Assembly: GCF_004295585.1 (NCBI RefSeq)
Contig: NZ_AP019400.1
Location: forward strand, 4,066,001-4,130,000
DNA from: Cohnella abietis
GTDB taxonomy: Bacteria; Bacillota; Bacilli; Paenibacillales; Paenibacillaceae
DNA length: 64,000 nucleotides
Reading direction: 5' to 3'
This document shows positions 1-8,930 of this stretch, piece by piece; position 1 is the first letter of the stretch; every line of letters starts with the position of its first letter. The notes under the pieces are model-generated. The model saw only the letters and a program-made list of their open reading frames with translations, searched no databases and was not told the DNA's origin. The translations under genes were made by a program, and so were the position numbers.

Positions 1-3000
1 GCATAAAGGCGATCTGGCTGCACCATCTTGCTGGCTCGACTGGATCTGCCCGATTGCGGGCATGACGAATAGACAATCGAACGAGACGTGATGCAACCTT
101 GGAGCTCGTCCATAACCGTTCATCCTCTGTTGCAGCGTGCGGAGCCCGCTCGATCATTCCGTTTTCGAGCATTTGCTCGACTGCTTTCTTCGCGGAATTG
201 AGCGTTAACGAAGGATAGCGTTCACAAAGCTCGGCTTCTGTGAATGAAATCAAGTAATCAACATATCTACCGATGACAAATGTAATAGCGGTCGCTGTTT
301 CCGGAAAATCGGCATATACTTCTCGCTCGTCAGACGAAATCCAACGAAATTCACCGTCTCCAGTAAGATTCAACGAGATAGCCCGTCCCTGTTCATGTAG
401 TAGCTGAAGCCAGCTAAGGGCCGATTCCCCTGCTAGCTTAACGATCTCATTCGCAGTTAAGTCCCCTCTGCGCTTAAGAAGTGTTGCCAATTCATCGGTA
501 TTCCGCGGAGAAAGCTCAGGCTCATTCATTGCACGATTTTGTTCCTCTATTACCTCATCGTTAATGGCATTTCCTGTTGAGCTGATGTCAAATAACTGAC
601 CCGCCAGCTCCTTACTCACGTTTAGCAATTGTAGACGAATGGTCTCGTCCAATCCGTCTCCTTCGTAAATTCTCATATTGACATAATCGGCTAAAAATTG
701 TGCAGCAAAAGGAGAAGGAAATGGTGTCTCGCGTACGACTATGGACATTTCTCCCGTTACCAGCTTCTCAAGCTGGTATTTCAATTCTTCATAGCCTAAG
801 TAGTCATGAAGACATTCCGACATCGCTTCCCTTAAATAGGGAAAGTGCTCTGCATAGGGCAACGCCCCTCTGAGTAGCTCTTCGCTGCGCAGCCGCTTTT
901 GCCACATCGGTGTGCGGGTAAAGCTTCGGGAAAGCAGTAGCGATGTCTCTGCAATCCTACGGAACGCGATACCGAGCAAAGGAGAACCTGTTATCGCTTC
1001 AGTAAGCAATTGCTCAAGGTTAGCAGGTGTCACCTGATTGATCATCTGTAGCCATGACGCATCCCACTCAGGAATGACGAGCTCGATGCCATTATCCTTT
1101 GCATTCCCATACAGCTTATAAGGCAGTAGCTGCTCGAATTTCCTTTCAATAGCTAATAGCCACGCACGATTAACCGTTCTGCCACAATGATTATGAATGA
1201 TAACGTGCGTTTGATTCATTACATCGCGATAATACTCAATGACAATTTGCTTATCCGTAGGGAGTGCGCATGCTCTGTGTTGGGAACGAACAAGCGCTAG
1301 CATTTCTTCTGAGGAGACTCTATCCATCCCATAGCTTGTCTGTAGCCATTCATAGATCTCATCGTTATACTCCGCTTCGCTATCTTTTTCCACTCCTTCA
1401 TCGTTCGTAAGCACCATCCGGTCGGAAAGTGTTCTTAAGAACTCACCAATCTTCCTCCCCAATTCGTACGAACGGCTTCCTGCCTCATTTCGCCAAAATG
1501 GAATCTCGCTAAACCGATTACCCGCTTCAGACACATAAACCCGATCATTGCGGATATCCCGAATCATCCAAGAGCTTGTCCCTAATTGAAAAACATCCCC
1601 GACGCGGCTTTCCTGTATAAACTCTTCGTCAAGCTCACCGAGATGTGCTCTGCTCTCTAGATGATGAACAGGATATCCACCACTCTGAGGTATCGTACCC
1701 GCGCCCGTTATGGATGCCATTGCTGTATTGCTTCGTTTTCTTAGCTGGTTCGTATCGCGTTCCCACTCAATAAGAGGTCTTACGAAAGGATAAAATCCCC
1801 CTAAAACCTGTAGCATCTCCTCGTAACGTGCCAGCGAATAATCATGGTAGCTATCACTATGTAAAATAAGGCGATGCAATGCGTGTGTGTCCCAGTCATC
1901 CATTGCGACCATCGCTACTACCTGTTGGGATAGAACGTCCATCGGACCATGAGGAATACGAATATCCTCAATTTGGCGAAGAGCAATCTGTCTGCCTAGC
2001 ACCGCTAATTCGGGCAGCACAGCTTTCTGCCGAGCTATGATTACACCCTGACTAGCTTCCCCCACCGCATGTCCTGCACGACCGATACGTTGGATCCCGC
2101 GTGCAGCCTCCTGAGGCGAATCGATCTGAATGACCAGATCAATATGACCTACATCTATGCCAAGCTCTAACGATGAGGTAGCGACGATGCAGCGCAGGCT
2201 TCCCTCCTTAAGCATGCTCTCCACCTCTAGGCGACGCTCACGAGAGATGCTTCCATGGTGGGACCTGGCCATTTCATAACCAACGTGATCGTTCAAGCGC
2301 AAGCAAAGCCGCTCGCATAGCCGCCTACTATTAACAAAAATAAGCACCGACCGGCAGCCTTCAATCGCTTGCACGATTCTGTCTAGAAGCGGCAGCCACA
2401 CTGCCTCTCTAGTGGCCGCAGGCCTGCTCTGATCAGGCATCGTAATGAGCACACTAATACTCTTGCTCATTGTACTCTCCACGATCTTTACTGGACGTGG
2501 ACGCATAGCTCTGCCATCCACCGCTCCAGCAATGCTCTCAACCATAGCGACAGGCTCTTCCGCCAGCTCCCAGCCTCCAAGAAAACGGGCAACTCGCTCA
2601 AGCGGCTTTTGCGTCGCCGAAACGCCAATACGTTGAAGCGGTCTCGCACAACGATAAGCTAACCTCTCCAACGTTAAAGAAAGATGGGAGCCCCGCTTGT
2701 CTGCTGCTAAATCGTGTATCTCGTCAACAATAACCTGCTCCACATTTTCTAGAATTGCCCGTCCTTTAACCGATGTGAGCAGCAAAAACAAAGATTCAGG
2801 CGTCGTAATAAGTAAATCAGGTGGATTACGCAAGATAGAAGCACGCTTACTCTGACTAGTATCACCTGTCCGAACCTCACAGCGAATTCCCGGCCATTGA
2901 GCACCTTGCTGCATAGCTAGAGCGTCCAATTGCTCGACAAATTGTAGCGCGTGATGATGAATATCATTATTCAATGCTTTAAGTGGTGTCAGATAGAGAA

Positions 3001-3220
3001 TCCGAACGCCTCCTGGCGATTTCGAACGCACTAGATTATCCAAGCAGGGAAGTAGGGCAGCCAATGTCTTTCCTGATCCGGTAGGAGCCGCAATGAGAGT
3101 ATGTTGACCTGCCATAATGGACTCCCAGGCTCGGAGCTGAACATCGGTCGGATCCCCGAACGACCCAGTAAACCACGAAGAAATGACGGGATGGAATGGC
3201 AATGTATTCGAGCCCTTCAC
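1..3220 (-). CDS. Lhr-type DEAD/DEAH-box helicase, C-terminus cut by window edge
   Basis: A superfamily 2 helicase that opens DNA or RNA duplexes using ATP; the 'large helicase-related' family is tied to DNA repair. Translation from a GTG at 3220 (AAGGAG eight bases upstream) gives one open frame to the edge. Spot checks near 1700 and 62 show the same frame. In order: Walker A APTGSGKT near residue 48, VDEIHDL (motif II), a SAT motif (III), and QRIGRAGH (motif VI), followed by a long winged-helix/Lhr-core-like C-terminal part. More than 1070 residues are present. It starts 16 bases after the ABC exporter stop, so the two are probably cotranscribed. The family call is firm; the cellular role is inferred. 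Confidence 0.9.
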   Translation of the reverse strand, partial: MKGSNTLPFHPVISSWFTGSFGDPTDVQLRAWESIMAGQHTLIAAPTGSGKTLAALLPCLDNLVRSKSPGGVRILYLTPLKALNNDIHHHALQFVEQLDALAMQQGAQWPGIRCEVRTGDTSQSKRASILRNPPDLLITTPESLFLLLTSVKGRAILENVEQVIVDEIHDLAADKRGSHLSLTLERLAYRCARPLQRIGVSATQKPLERVARFLGGWELAEEPVAMVESIAGAVDGRAMRPRPVKIVESTMSKSISVLITMPDQSRPAATREAVWLPLLDRIVQAIEGCRSVLIFVNSRRLCERLCLRLNDHVGYEMARSHHGSISRERRLEVESMLKEGSLRCIVATSSLELGIDVGHIDLVIQIDSPQEAARGIQRIGRAGHAVGEASQGVIIARQKAVLPELAVLGRQIALRQIEDIRIPHGPMDVLSQQVVAMVAMDDWDTHALHRLILHSDSYHDYSLARYEEMLQVLGGFYPFVRPLIEWERDTNQLRKRSNTAMASITGAGTIPQSGGYPVHHLESRAHLGELDEEFIQESRVGDVFQLGTSSWMIRDIRNDRVYVSEAGNRFSEIPFWRNEAGSRSYELGRKIGEFLRTLSDRMVLTNDEGVEKDSEAEYNDEIYEWLQTSYGMDRVSSEEMLALVRSQHRACALPTDKQIVIEYYRDVMNQTHVIIHNHCGRTVNRAWLLAIERKFEQLLPYKLYGNAKDNGIELVIPEWDASWLQMINQVTPANLEQLLTEAITGSPLLGIAFRRIAETSLLLSRSFTRTPMWQKRLRSEELLRGALPYAEHFPYLREAMSECLHDYLGYEELKYQLEKLVTGEMSIVVRETPFPSPFAAQFLADYVNMRIYEGDGLDETIRLQLLNVSKELAGQLFDISSTGNAINDEVIEEQNRAMNEPELSPRNTDELATLLKRRGDLTANEIVKLAGESALSWLQLLHEQGRAISLNLTGDGEFRWISSDEREVYADFPETATAITFVIGRYVDYLISFTEAELCERYPSLTLNSAKKAVEQMLENGMIERAPHAATEDERLWTSSKVASRLVRLSIRHARNRADPVEPARWCSQIAFM

Positions 3221-3236
3221 ACAATCGACTCCTTAG

Positions 3237-4976
3237 CTATAAATTCTGAACATTATATAGCCTTGCGTATGCTCCACCTAGCTCCATGAGATAATCATGC
3301 GTGCCTCTTTCCACAATCTCGCCTCGTTCAATAACAATGATCTGGTCTGCATGAGTAATAGTTGAAAGTCTATGAGCAACAACAAGTGTCGTGCGGTTAT
3401 CTGAAAGAGCTTGGAGCGATTCCTGAATGAGGTGCTCCGATTCCAGATCCAGCGCAGACGTCGCTTCGTCGAGCACTAATATAGCTGGGTCTTTAAGAAA
3501 TACTCTGGCAATCGCAATTCGTTGCTTCTGTCCCCCAGAAAGCTTAACGCCCCGTTCCCCAATTTCGGTCTCATAGCCCTGCGGCAAGCTCATAATGAAA
3601 TCATGCGCATTCGCCCGTAACGCCGCATTCTGCATCGCATGTTCTGTTTCATGGGGATTTCCTAGCATAATATTTTCACGTACGCTGCCACTAAACAGAA
3701 TGTTATCCTGGAGCACCATTCCGATCTGAGAGCGCAAGCTAAGCTGTGTGACTTCAGATATATTCTGGCCATCAATACGGATTACACCTTGCTGAACATC
3801 GTAAAATCTCGGAAGCAGGCTAATAAGAGAAGACTTCCCTCCACCACTCATTCCAACGAAAGCAACCGTTTGTCCTGGCTCAATCGTTAACTCAATGTCT
3901 CGTAATACATAATCCGTCTCTTCACGGTAGCGAAAGGACACCTGCTGAAATTCAATTCGACCAACCACTTTAGAGAGCGGCAGCGCTTTGGGATCGTCTT
4001 TAATATCCACTGGCTCATTCAGTAGCTCCATTATTCTCTCTAAAGATGCGGACGCTTGAGTCAGCTCATTAGAAGCACTCACTAGTCTGCGAAGAGGCGT
4101 GTATAAACGATCGAGAAAGCCGAAGAAGGCAACGAATCCTCCTAGCGTTAATCTTTCTGTAATGACGAGATAACCGCCTCCAAGTAACACTAACAGCGGT
4201 GCAATTTCCGTAAGCGTATTAATAATGGCATTAGTCAAAGCGTTCCAACGCGTTAAGGCGAGCGCCCTTTTCAGAAATTCCCCATTTTTAATTCCAAATT
4301 GCTCTTTCTCATGCTGCTCCAACGTGAAGCTTTTTACTACTGGTATGCCCACAACATGCTCACTCAAATACCCTTGCATGTCCGCAAGAGCAGCCGAACG
4401 GGATCGGGCAAAGGCTTTTAATCTGCGATACATTTTCACGACTGCTATGGCATAGAAAGGCAAAACTAGAATGGCAACCAATGTCAATGTAGCATTCATA
4501 GTCAGCATAATGATTAACGCAATTGTGAGAGTGAACATGTCCAACCAAATATTCATCATACCCGTCTCAACAATCGCTTTCGTCTGCTCAGCATCGTTAA
4601 TCATCCGCGAAATGATTTCCCCAGATTTACGTTCCTGATAGAACCGTAACGATAGTCGCTGCAGATGCGCGTACAGCTTATTACGTAAATCAAATAGAAT
4701 TTTACTAGTTGTAAGCTGCGCAAAATACTGCCGGAAGTATTCGATGGGATAACGAACAATAACGAATAGGACGAAGGAAACCGCGATTAGCTCCAGAAGA
4801 CGCGATATTTTATCATCCTTAGGTAGGTCAGCTAGCAAAATATTATCAACAGCATATTGCAGAAATAGGGGTACAGCCAGGGGAATTGCGAACTTAAACA
4901 TCCCGATCAGTAGCGTAAATGCAACGAGCCACCGATAGGGCTTAACGAACCTCAAATACATGCGAAATTCTTTCAT
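3237..4976 (-). CDS. ABC transporter, fused membrane and ATPase domains (MsbA/BmrA type)
   Basis: A half-transporter of 579 residues that works as a dimer to export lipids, drugs or peptides. An ABC type-1 membrane domain with about six helices fills residues 1-300. The nucleotide-binding domain follows, with Walker A GMSGGGKSS, signature LSGGQKQR, Walker B ILVLDEAT and the H-loop VVAHRLST. An upstream in-frame TTG at 4991 exists, but AAGGAG lies just in front of the ATG at 4976, so that start is chosen. It leads into the helicase gene. Substrate cannot be told from sequence; many Bacilli carry several such exporters. Confidence 0.93.
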   Translation of the reverse strand: MKEFRMYLRFVKPYRWLVAFTLLIGMFKFAIPLAVPLFLQYAVDNILLADLPKDDKISRLLELIAVSFVLFVIVRYPIEYFRQYFAQLTTSKILFDLRNKLYAHLQRLSLRFYQERKSGEIISRMINDAEQTKAIVETGMMNIWLDMFTLTIALIIMLTMNATLTLVAILVLPFYAIAVVKMYRRLKAFARSRSAALADMQGYLSEHVVGIPVVKSFTLEQHEKEQFGIKNGEFLKRALALTRWNALTNAIINTLTEIAPLLVLLGGGYLVITERLTLGGFVAFFGFLDRLYTPLRRLVSASNELTQASASLERIMELLNEPVDIKDDPKALPLSKVVGRIEFQQVSFRYREETDYVLRDIELTIEPGQTVAFVGMSGGGKSSLISLLPRFYDVQQGVIRIDGQNISEVTQLSLRSQIGMVLQDNILFSGSVRENIMLGNPHETEHAMQNAALRANAHDFIMSLPQGYETEIGERGVKLSGGQKQRIAIARVFLKDPAILVLDEATSALDLESEHLIQESLQALSDNRTTLVVAHRLSTITHADQIIVIERGEIVERGTHDYLMELGGAYARLYNVQNL

Positions 4977-5038
4977 GGTTATCTCCTTCAATCTCTAGGT
5001 GTATCCTCATCTTTCTGATCAAGCATAAACAGCCATGC

Positions 5039-5071
5039 AAAAAGCCTAACCCTTGTTCGGATCAGGCTTTT
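5039..5071 (-). terminator. Intrinsic terminator after the GNAT gene
   Basis: Read on the minus strand, AAAGCCTGATCC pairs with GGGTTAGGCTTT (two G-U pairs) around a six-base loop and is followed by Ts. It lies just past the stop of the acetyltransferase gene and separates it from the ABC exporter gene. Confidence 0.8.
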
Positions 5072-5084
5072 CATACAGGAAGAG

Positions 5085-5597
5085 CTATATTTTTTTCTCA
5101 AATTTACTAAATTCCCCGTACTCATTGACCGCTAGACCTTTAAAATCATAGCCGAGCTCTCTATAGAACGCATTAAGTATTGTGTTGTTAGAAGCACAAT
5201 CAAGCTTTATTGTGTTTTTGCCTGGATAGGGAATACCCGAGTTCACCCAAAGCATCATCTGCTTACCTATACCCTTGCCCGCGAATTTACGATTAATCGC
5301 CAAGCGATGCAAATAGACAGAGGATTTGTCAGTTTCTTCACCCCATAGCTCCCGATCCCACTTGCTCTGTTCCTTTTGGAGCATAAACATACCTACGAGC
5401 TGTGTATCTTGCTTAAAAATAAATACTTCACCTTGCTCGATTGCTTCTGGAGTATTATGTGAATCCTCTCCCCTAAGCAATGCGTTCCATTGAGAGGAGC
5501 CTTTACTTAACAGCCACTCCGCTGTATTGACAAGCAACCTCATAATCGCTTGAGTATCTTCCGGTTCAGCTTGCTTTACACTTGTGAAGAATGACAT
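5085..5597 (-). CDS. GNAT-family N-acetyltransferase
   Basis: A 170-residue protein of the Gcn5-related fold, which moves an acetyl group from acetyl-CoA to an amine. The acetyl-CoA loop appears as RKFAGKGIGKQMM (Q/R-x-x-G-x-G/A type) near residue 107, preceded by the strand VYLHRLAI. The C-terminal half has the usual NTILNAFYRELGY turn. The ATG at 5597 has AGGGGGCG six bases upstream. It is flanked by its own terminator and by the VanX-like gene. Acceptor unknown. Confidence 0.88.
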   Translation of the reverse strand: MSFFTSVKQAEPEDTQAIMRLLVNTAEWLLSKGSSQWNALLRGEDSHNTPEAIEQGEVFIFKQDTQLVGMFMLQKEQSKWDRELWGEETDKSSVYLHRLAINRKFAGKGIGKQMMLWVNSGIPYPGKNTIKLDCASNNTILNAFYRELGYDFKGLAVNEYGEFSKFEKKI

Positions 5598-5646
5598 ATA
5601 AACGCCCCCTAAATTTATTCAAAAAATTGGCTTACTGAAACCCTAG

Positions 5647-6513
5647 TTATTCTACATCGAAATCAAAGTATTTATTAGGAAACGGCTCTTTATTGAGCGT
5701 GTAGTGCCACCACTCTTTGGAATAGAGCCTAAATCCGTGCTTAACCATCGCATTCTTAAGGATGTTGCGATTCGCAGTTTGCTCGGATGTAATCAGCTTT
5801 GTGCCATGACTAGAAATATCACCGAAGAAATCATATGGGCTCCCCATATCGACAATCTCTCCTGTTTTCTTGTCTATAATAGTTAAATCTACCGTACCTC
5901 CACGAGAATGTCCAGATTTTGAAGCAACGTAGCCAAGTTTAAACACTTTTGTTTTATCAACCGCGGGATAAAAAATGTCCTTCATCTTCGTATCCTTGGA
6001 ATCCTTAGCCCATCGAATAAAGTGATTAACGGCTTTCTGTGGACGGTACGCGTCGTAAATGAGCAAGGTATATCCCTTTTTCTCAACCTCATCACTAACA
6101 GCCTTTAATGCCTTAGCTGCGTCGCTAGCTAGAATAGCAATAGGTGCTTTATAGCCGTCAATACGCTTCCCTACAAAATTGTAGTCCGAGTAATATCGAA
6201 TTTCTGATTTGGCTGCCGGAATGACTTCATCCATGTAAACAAAGCCTTTAGGAAGCTTTCGCTTCTTCTCAATTATATCCTCTTTAATAGGATCTGTGGG
6301 AGTGTCTATCACTTCCTTAGATTCTACTTCTTTGCTCACAACAGTACTATTAGCCAAAGTACTACTTGGAGCTTGTTCGTGAATAACAGGCTGACTTGTC
6401 GTAGATGTTACATTCTTAGCTTCACTTTCACTACATCCGCCAAGAAGGAAGGCTGACGTTAACGCCATAAGAATAGGTAAAACTTTCCTAGCAAAAATTT
6501 TTTTCATGTGCAT
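5647..6513 (-). CDS. VanX/DdpX-type D-Ala-D-Ala dipeptidase, lipoprotein
   Basis: A peptidase of family M15D, which cleaves D-Ala-D-Ala dipeptide. The 288-residue product has a lipoprotein signal with lipobox LLGGC near residue 27 and a Ser/Thr/Glu-rich linker to about residue 85. The catalytic part has SGHSRGGTVD (zinc SxHxxGxxxD) near residue 206 and EWWHY near 270, carrying the catalytic Glu and third zinc His. Start: ATG at 6513 behind AGAGAGG; a second ATG two codons on is possible. Classical VanX is cytoplasmic, so an anchored, exported form points to scavenging or wall trimming, not to the vancomycin pathway; no vanH or vanA-type ligase is beside it. Confidence 0.85.
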   Translation of the reverse strand: MHMKKIFARKVLPILMALTSAFLLGGCSESEAKNVTSTTSQPVIHEQAPSSTLANSTVVSKEVESKEVIDTPTDPIKEDIIEKKRKLPKGFVYMDEVIPAAKSEIRYYSDYNFVGKRIDGYKAPIAILASDAAKALKAVSDEVEKKGYTLLIYDAYRPQKAVNHFIRWAKDSKDTKMKDIFYPAVDKTKVFKLGYVASKSGHSRGGTVDLTIIDKKTGEIVDMGSPYDFFGDISSHGTKLITSEQTANRNILKNAMVKHGFRLYSKEWWHYTLNKEPFPNKYFDFDVE

Positions 6514-6589
6514 CGAACCTCTCTATGAAACAGGAAGAATAAGATAAGGTATAATAAATCTACTAATAAGCAAGCAATGAGGGATAAAT

Positions 6590-6784
6590 ATGCTAGACAA
6601 TCAACAAGTAGATTGCATGAAATGTCGCCATTTTTATGTGACATGGGACCCGAAATTTCCTAAAGGATGCAGAGCCTTCGGATTCAAATCAGCACTGATG
6701 CCAAGCACGAATGTCCTATCCTCTTCTGGAAAAGCCTGCATGAACTTTACGCTTAAAGACCATTCTTCTCAGGGTAGAAAATGA
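6590..6784 (+). CDS. Small Cys-rich conserved protein, probable metal binder
   Basis: A 64-residue protein with two pairs of spaced cysteines: CMKC at 9-12, then Cys 27 and Cys 49. The core reads FYVTWDPKFPKGCRAFGFKS, a pattern I associate with short Firmicute proteins often labelled uracil-DNA glycosylase although they lack that fold. GAGGGAT lies seven bases before the ATG, which supports translation. Four cysteines could hold zinc. Its stop abuts the stop of yqkE (convergent, no gap). Function unknown. Confidence 0.7.
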   Translation: MLDNQQVDCMKCRHFYVTWDPKFPKGCRAFGFKSALMPSTNVLSSSGKACMNFTLKDHSSQGRK

Positions 6785-7057
6785 TTAATTGTATTTTCTG
6801 CCCACCGTGCCACTATTGTTCAATAAATACTCGAAATCCTTCTCCTTGAGCTTCTGCTCCGCTTGTCGTGCAGCTTCAGCAGCCACTCGCTCATTATCCT
6901 TACGCTGAGCTTCTTCTTGCTTAAGGTCCTCCGCCTGCTGCTTCAGCTTAGCTATCGTTCCTGCGCCGAGTAAATCCTTCAAGGTAACGGGTTTATCCGC
7001 TTGCTCAGACGATGTAGCTGGCTGGTGCCTTTGTTGTTTCTTCTTATTGTTCGCCAT
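6785..7057 (-). CDS. yqkE: YqkE-like DUF3886 protein
   Basis: A 90-residue, very hydrophilic protein matching the YqkE/DUF3886 pattern: a Lys/Gln-rich start, the short motif VTLKDLLGAGTIAKLKQQA at about 24-42, then a charged coiled-coil-like helix rich in Glu, Lys and Ala, and a conserved end FEYLLNNS. GGAGGACAATT precedes the ATG. No enzyme motif is visible; the role in Bacilli is not known. Convergent with the small Cys-rich gene. Confidence 0.75.
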   Translation of the reverse strand: MANNKKKQQRHQPATSSEQADKPVTLKDLLGAGTIAKLKQQAEDLKQEEAQRKDNERVAAEAARQAEQKLKEKDFEYLLNNSGTVGRKYN

Positions 7058-7106
7058 AATAATTGTCCTCCATTAATTGTTCTCTAGAAAGCTACTCAAT
7101 CCCTTT

Positions 7107-8012
7107 TTACACATTCGGATGAGAGAATTCATCGATGACTTCATTAAAGCGATCCGGGTAATCGGTATGAACGCCGTCTGCTCCCCATTCCAGCGCTTTA
7201 CTCATGTTAATCTGATAATTAACGGTGTACGGATACATCAGCAAGCCAGCATTTTTGACTTTATGCACGTAATTCTCATTAATTCGCAGGAAATTAGCGC
7301 CGATCCCGTTCGCATAGGTACTTATTTCTTTAAGTGAAGCCTCTGAGATATGTGCTGGCCTGCTATACCACATAAGCTGAAATAGGGGCACATCCTTATC
7401 CCATTCACGAATTTTCTTCAAACTGTCCTTACTGAATGATTGTACCGCGATATGGTCAACTAAATCGAATTGCTCGACTAAAGCCCACATTTTCTCCTCT
7501 AAACCGGGATTATCCTCAGGCGATTTAACCTCCAGCATATAGCTCGTATTTTTGCCCAGAGCTTCGAACACTTCTCTCAAGGTCGGTACTTTCTCGTACA
7601 CGTACTCTTCCCTAGCGTACATGGGATGCTTTTTATTAAACCAAGAGCCAGCATCTAACACTTTGATTTCGGCTAAAGTCAGGTTCATAACCTTGCCTCT
7701 ACCATCCGTAGTGCGATTGACAGTCTCATCGTGCATGACGACGATTTCCCCATCAGCGGTTAGCTGCAAATCCATTTCGATATAGTCGGCATTCATCCGA
7801 ACTGCCAGCTGATAAGAAGCGAGCGTGCTCTCCGGAGCATAGCCTGATGCACCTCTATGGGCAACGGTTGCGATCTTTAAGCTTGGATTAAACATTTTAT
7901 TAATAGCTACTGATTTACCAAGCAAGCCCATGATTATCCCTGTTAAAGATAAGATCAGAAGCGCATGAATAACGAACACATACAATCTAGGGACTTCCAT
8001 CTTCCTTAACAT
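7107..8012 (-). CDS. Glycerophosphodiester phosphodiesterase, membrane anchored
   Basis: Hydrolyses glycerophosphodiesters to glycerol-3-phosphate and an alcohol. The GDPD signature HRGASGYAPESTLASY (residues 52-67) is followed by the metal ligands EMDLQLTADGEIVVMHDE (about 79-96). One transmembrane segment at residues 10-30 should hold the enzyme outside the membrane, or it is an uncleaved signal. Length (301) fits a UgpQ/GlpQ-like domain plus anchor. Start ATG 8012 has AGGAGG five bases upstream. Singly transcribed, with the repeat region upstream. Confidence 0.9.
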   Translation of the reverse strand: MLRKMEVPRLYVFVIHALLILSLTGIIMGLLGKSVAINKMFNPSLKIATVAHRGASGYAPESTLASYQLAVRMNADYIEMDLQLTADGEIVVMHDETVNRTTDGRGKVMNLTLAEIKVLDAGSWFNKKHPMYAREEYVYEKVPTLREVFEALGKNTSYMLEVKSPEDNPGLEEKMWALVEQFDLVDHIAVQSFSKDSLKKIREWDKDVPLFQLMWYSRPAHISEASLKEISTYANGIGANFLRINENYVHKVKNAGLLMYPYTVNYQINMSKALEWGADGVHTDYPDRFNEVIDEFSHPNV

Positions 8013-8297
8013 GAGGGCCTCCTGATGTGCACACCTGCGCTATCCTTTCCGCGAGGTGAATTATAATGATACCACTTTTAATATACCCTTTGTAAGTCAA
8101 AAAATAGTGAGCATCCTTTCGCCGTAGACTGCTACCCAATGATAATGCTCTGAATTATGGATAATTATGCAAAAAGACACTCGGAAGGGCTATCCATTAG
8201 GTGAATTATGGGAACTTGTTTTAAATGCACAAAGAAACCTCATCTTTAAATGGCTGCTCGACACTTCCATTTGACCAAAGAGTGCGGCTAAACGTGT

Positions 8298-8529
8298 GGA
8301 TTGGCGGCTCAAAGTGCACGCCCAGTACCCTATTTCGGAAGAAAGCGGGGATTGGCGACCTATAGTGAACGTTCGGTACCTTATTTCGCAAGAAAGCGGG
8401 GATTGGCGATTCATAGTGAACGCTCGGTACTCTATTTCGGAAGAAAGCGGGGATTGGCGACCTATAGTGAACGCTCGGTACCTTATTTCGGAAGAAAGCG
8501 GGGATTGGCGACCCATAGTGAACGCTCAG
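8298..8529 (+). repeat. 51-bp tandem array (array A), about 4.5 copies
   Basis: The word GATTGGCG recurs at 8299, 8350, 8401, 8452 and 8503, exactly 51 bases apart. The unit carries GTGAACGCTCGGTAC and TATTTCGGAAGAAAGCGGGG; copies differ at a few positions and the last is cut. Because 51 is a multiple of three and the unit lacks stops in several frames, spurious open frames run through it on both strands. No ribosome site fits them. Lies in the gap between alr (ends 8931) and the start of the phosphodiesterase gene (8012). Confidence 0.9.
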
Positions 8530-8640
8530 AGGCTGTCGATTAACTGAGGACAAAAACTCTTCGTACATACGCTATTTGCCTCATATCGGGCGAAAAGTAG
8601 CATAATAATGCCCTAGTGCTCACTAACCGTCAAGCACTCA

Positions 8641-8930
8641 TTTTGAAGTTGAGCCTGTTTTTCTGGCTTAAATCGATAATAAAAAGAGGGGATGTATCTC
8701 CTGTAGGAGCGAAGCGTTTGCCTTTGAGATCGTGAAATCTCCTTGTAATGTTTTACCCATTCAGATTTCACGATCTCAACCCGGGGTCCCCGTAAAGTAT
8801 TCGGAAATAACTACAAAGCTTATCTTCACTTTACGGGGTGGAGCCAGCAACCGGAAGGAGATACTTCCCCGCAAAAACTATGATCGATAGATATTCCAAG
8901 AAGTTGCCCGTTAGTATTATTCTATATCAC
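8641..8930. other. Gene-free stretch holding a folded three-helix element (8688-8870)
   Basis: Three nested/adjacent perfect or near-perfect inverted repeats: (1) GGGGATGTATCTCC at 8688-8701 with GGAGATACTTCCCC at 8857-8870, one U-U mismatch; (2) TTGAGATCGTGAAATCT at 8724-8740 with its exact 17-base complement at 8763-8779; (3) CCCCGTAAAGT at 8788-8798 with its exact complement at 8828-8838. Together they form a closing stem with two arms, and a G/C-rich junction containing GGAGCGAAGCGTTTGCC and AACCGGAA. This may be a structured RNA or a dispersed repeat; it begins about 60 bases past the alr stop. No gene is visible here. Confidence 0.7.

Noticed and set aside
8190..8568. Open frames on both strands through array A
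   Set aside because: They arise because the 51-base unit is a multiple of three and lacks stops; the encoded text is the repeat itself, and no ribosome site precedes any of them.
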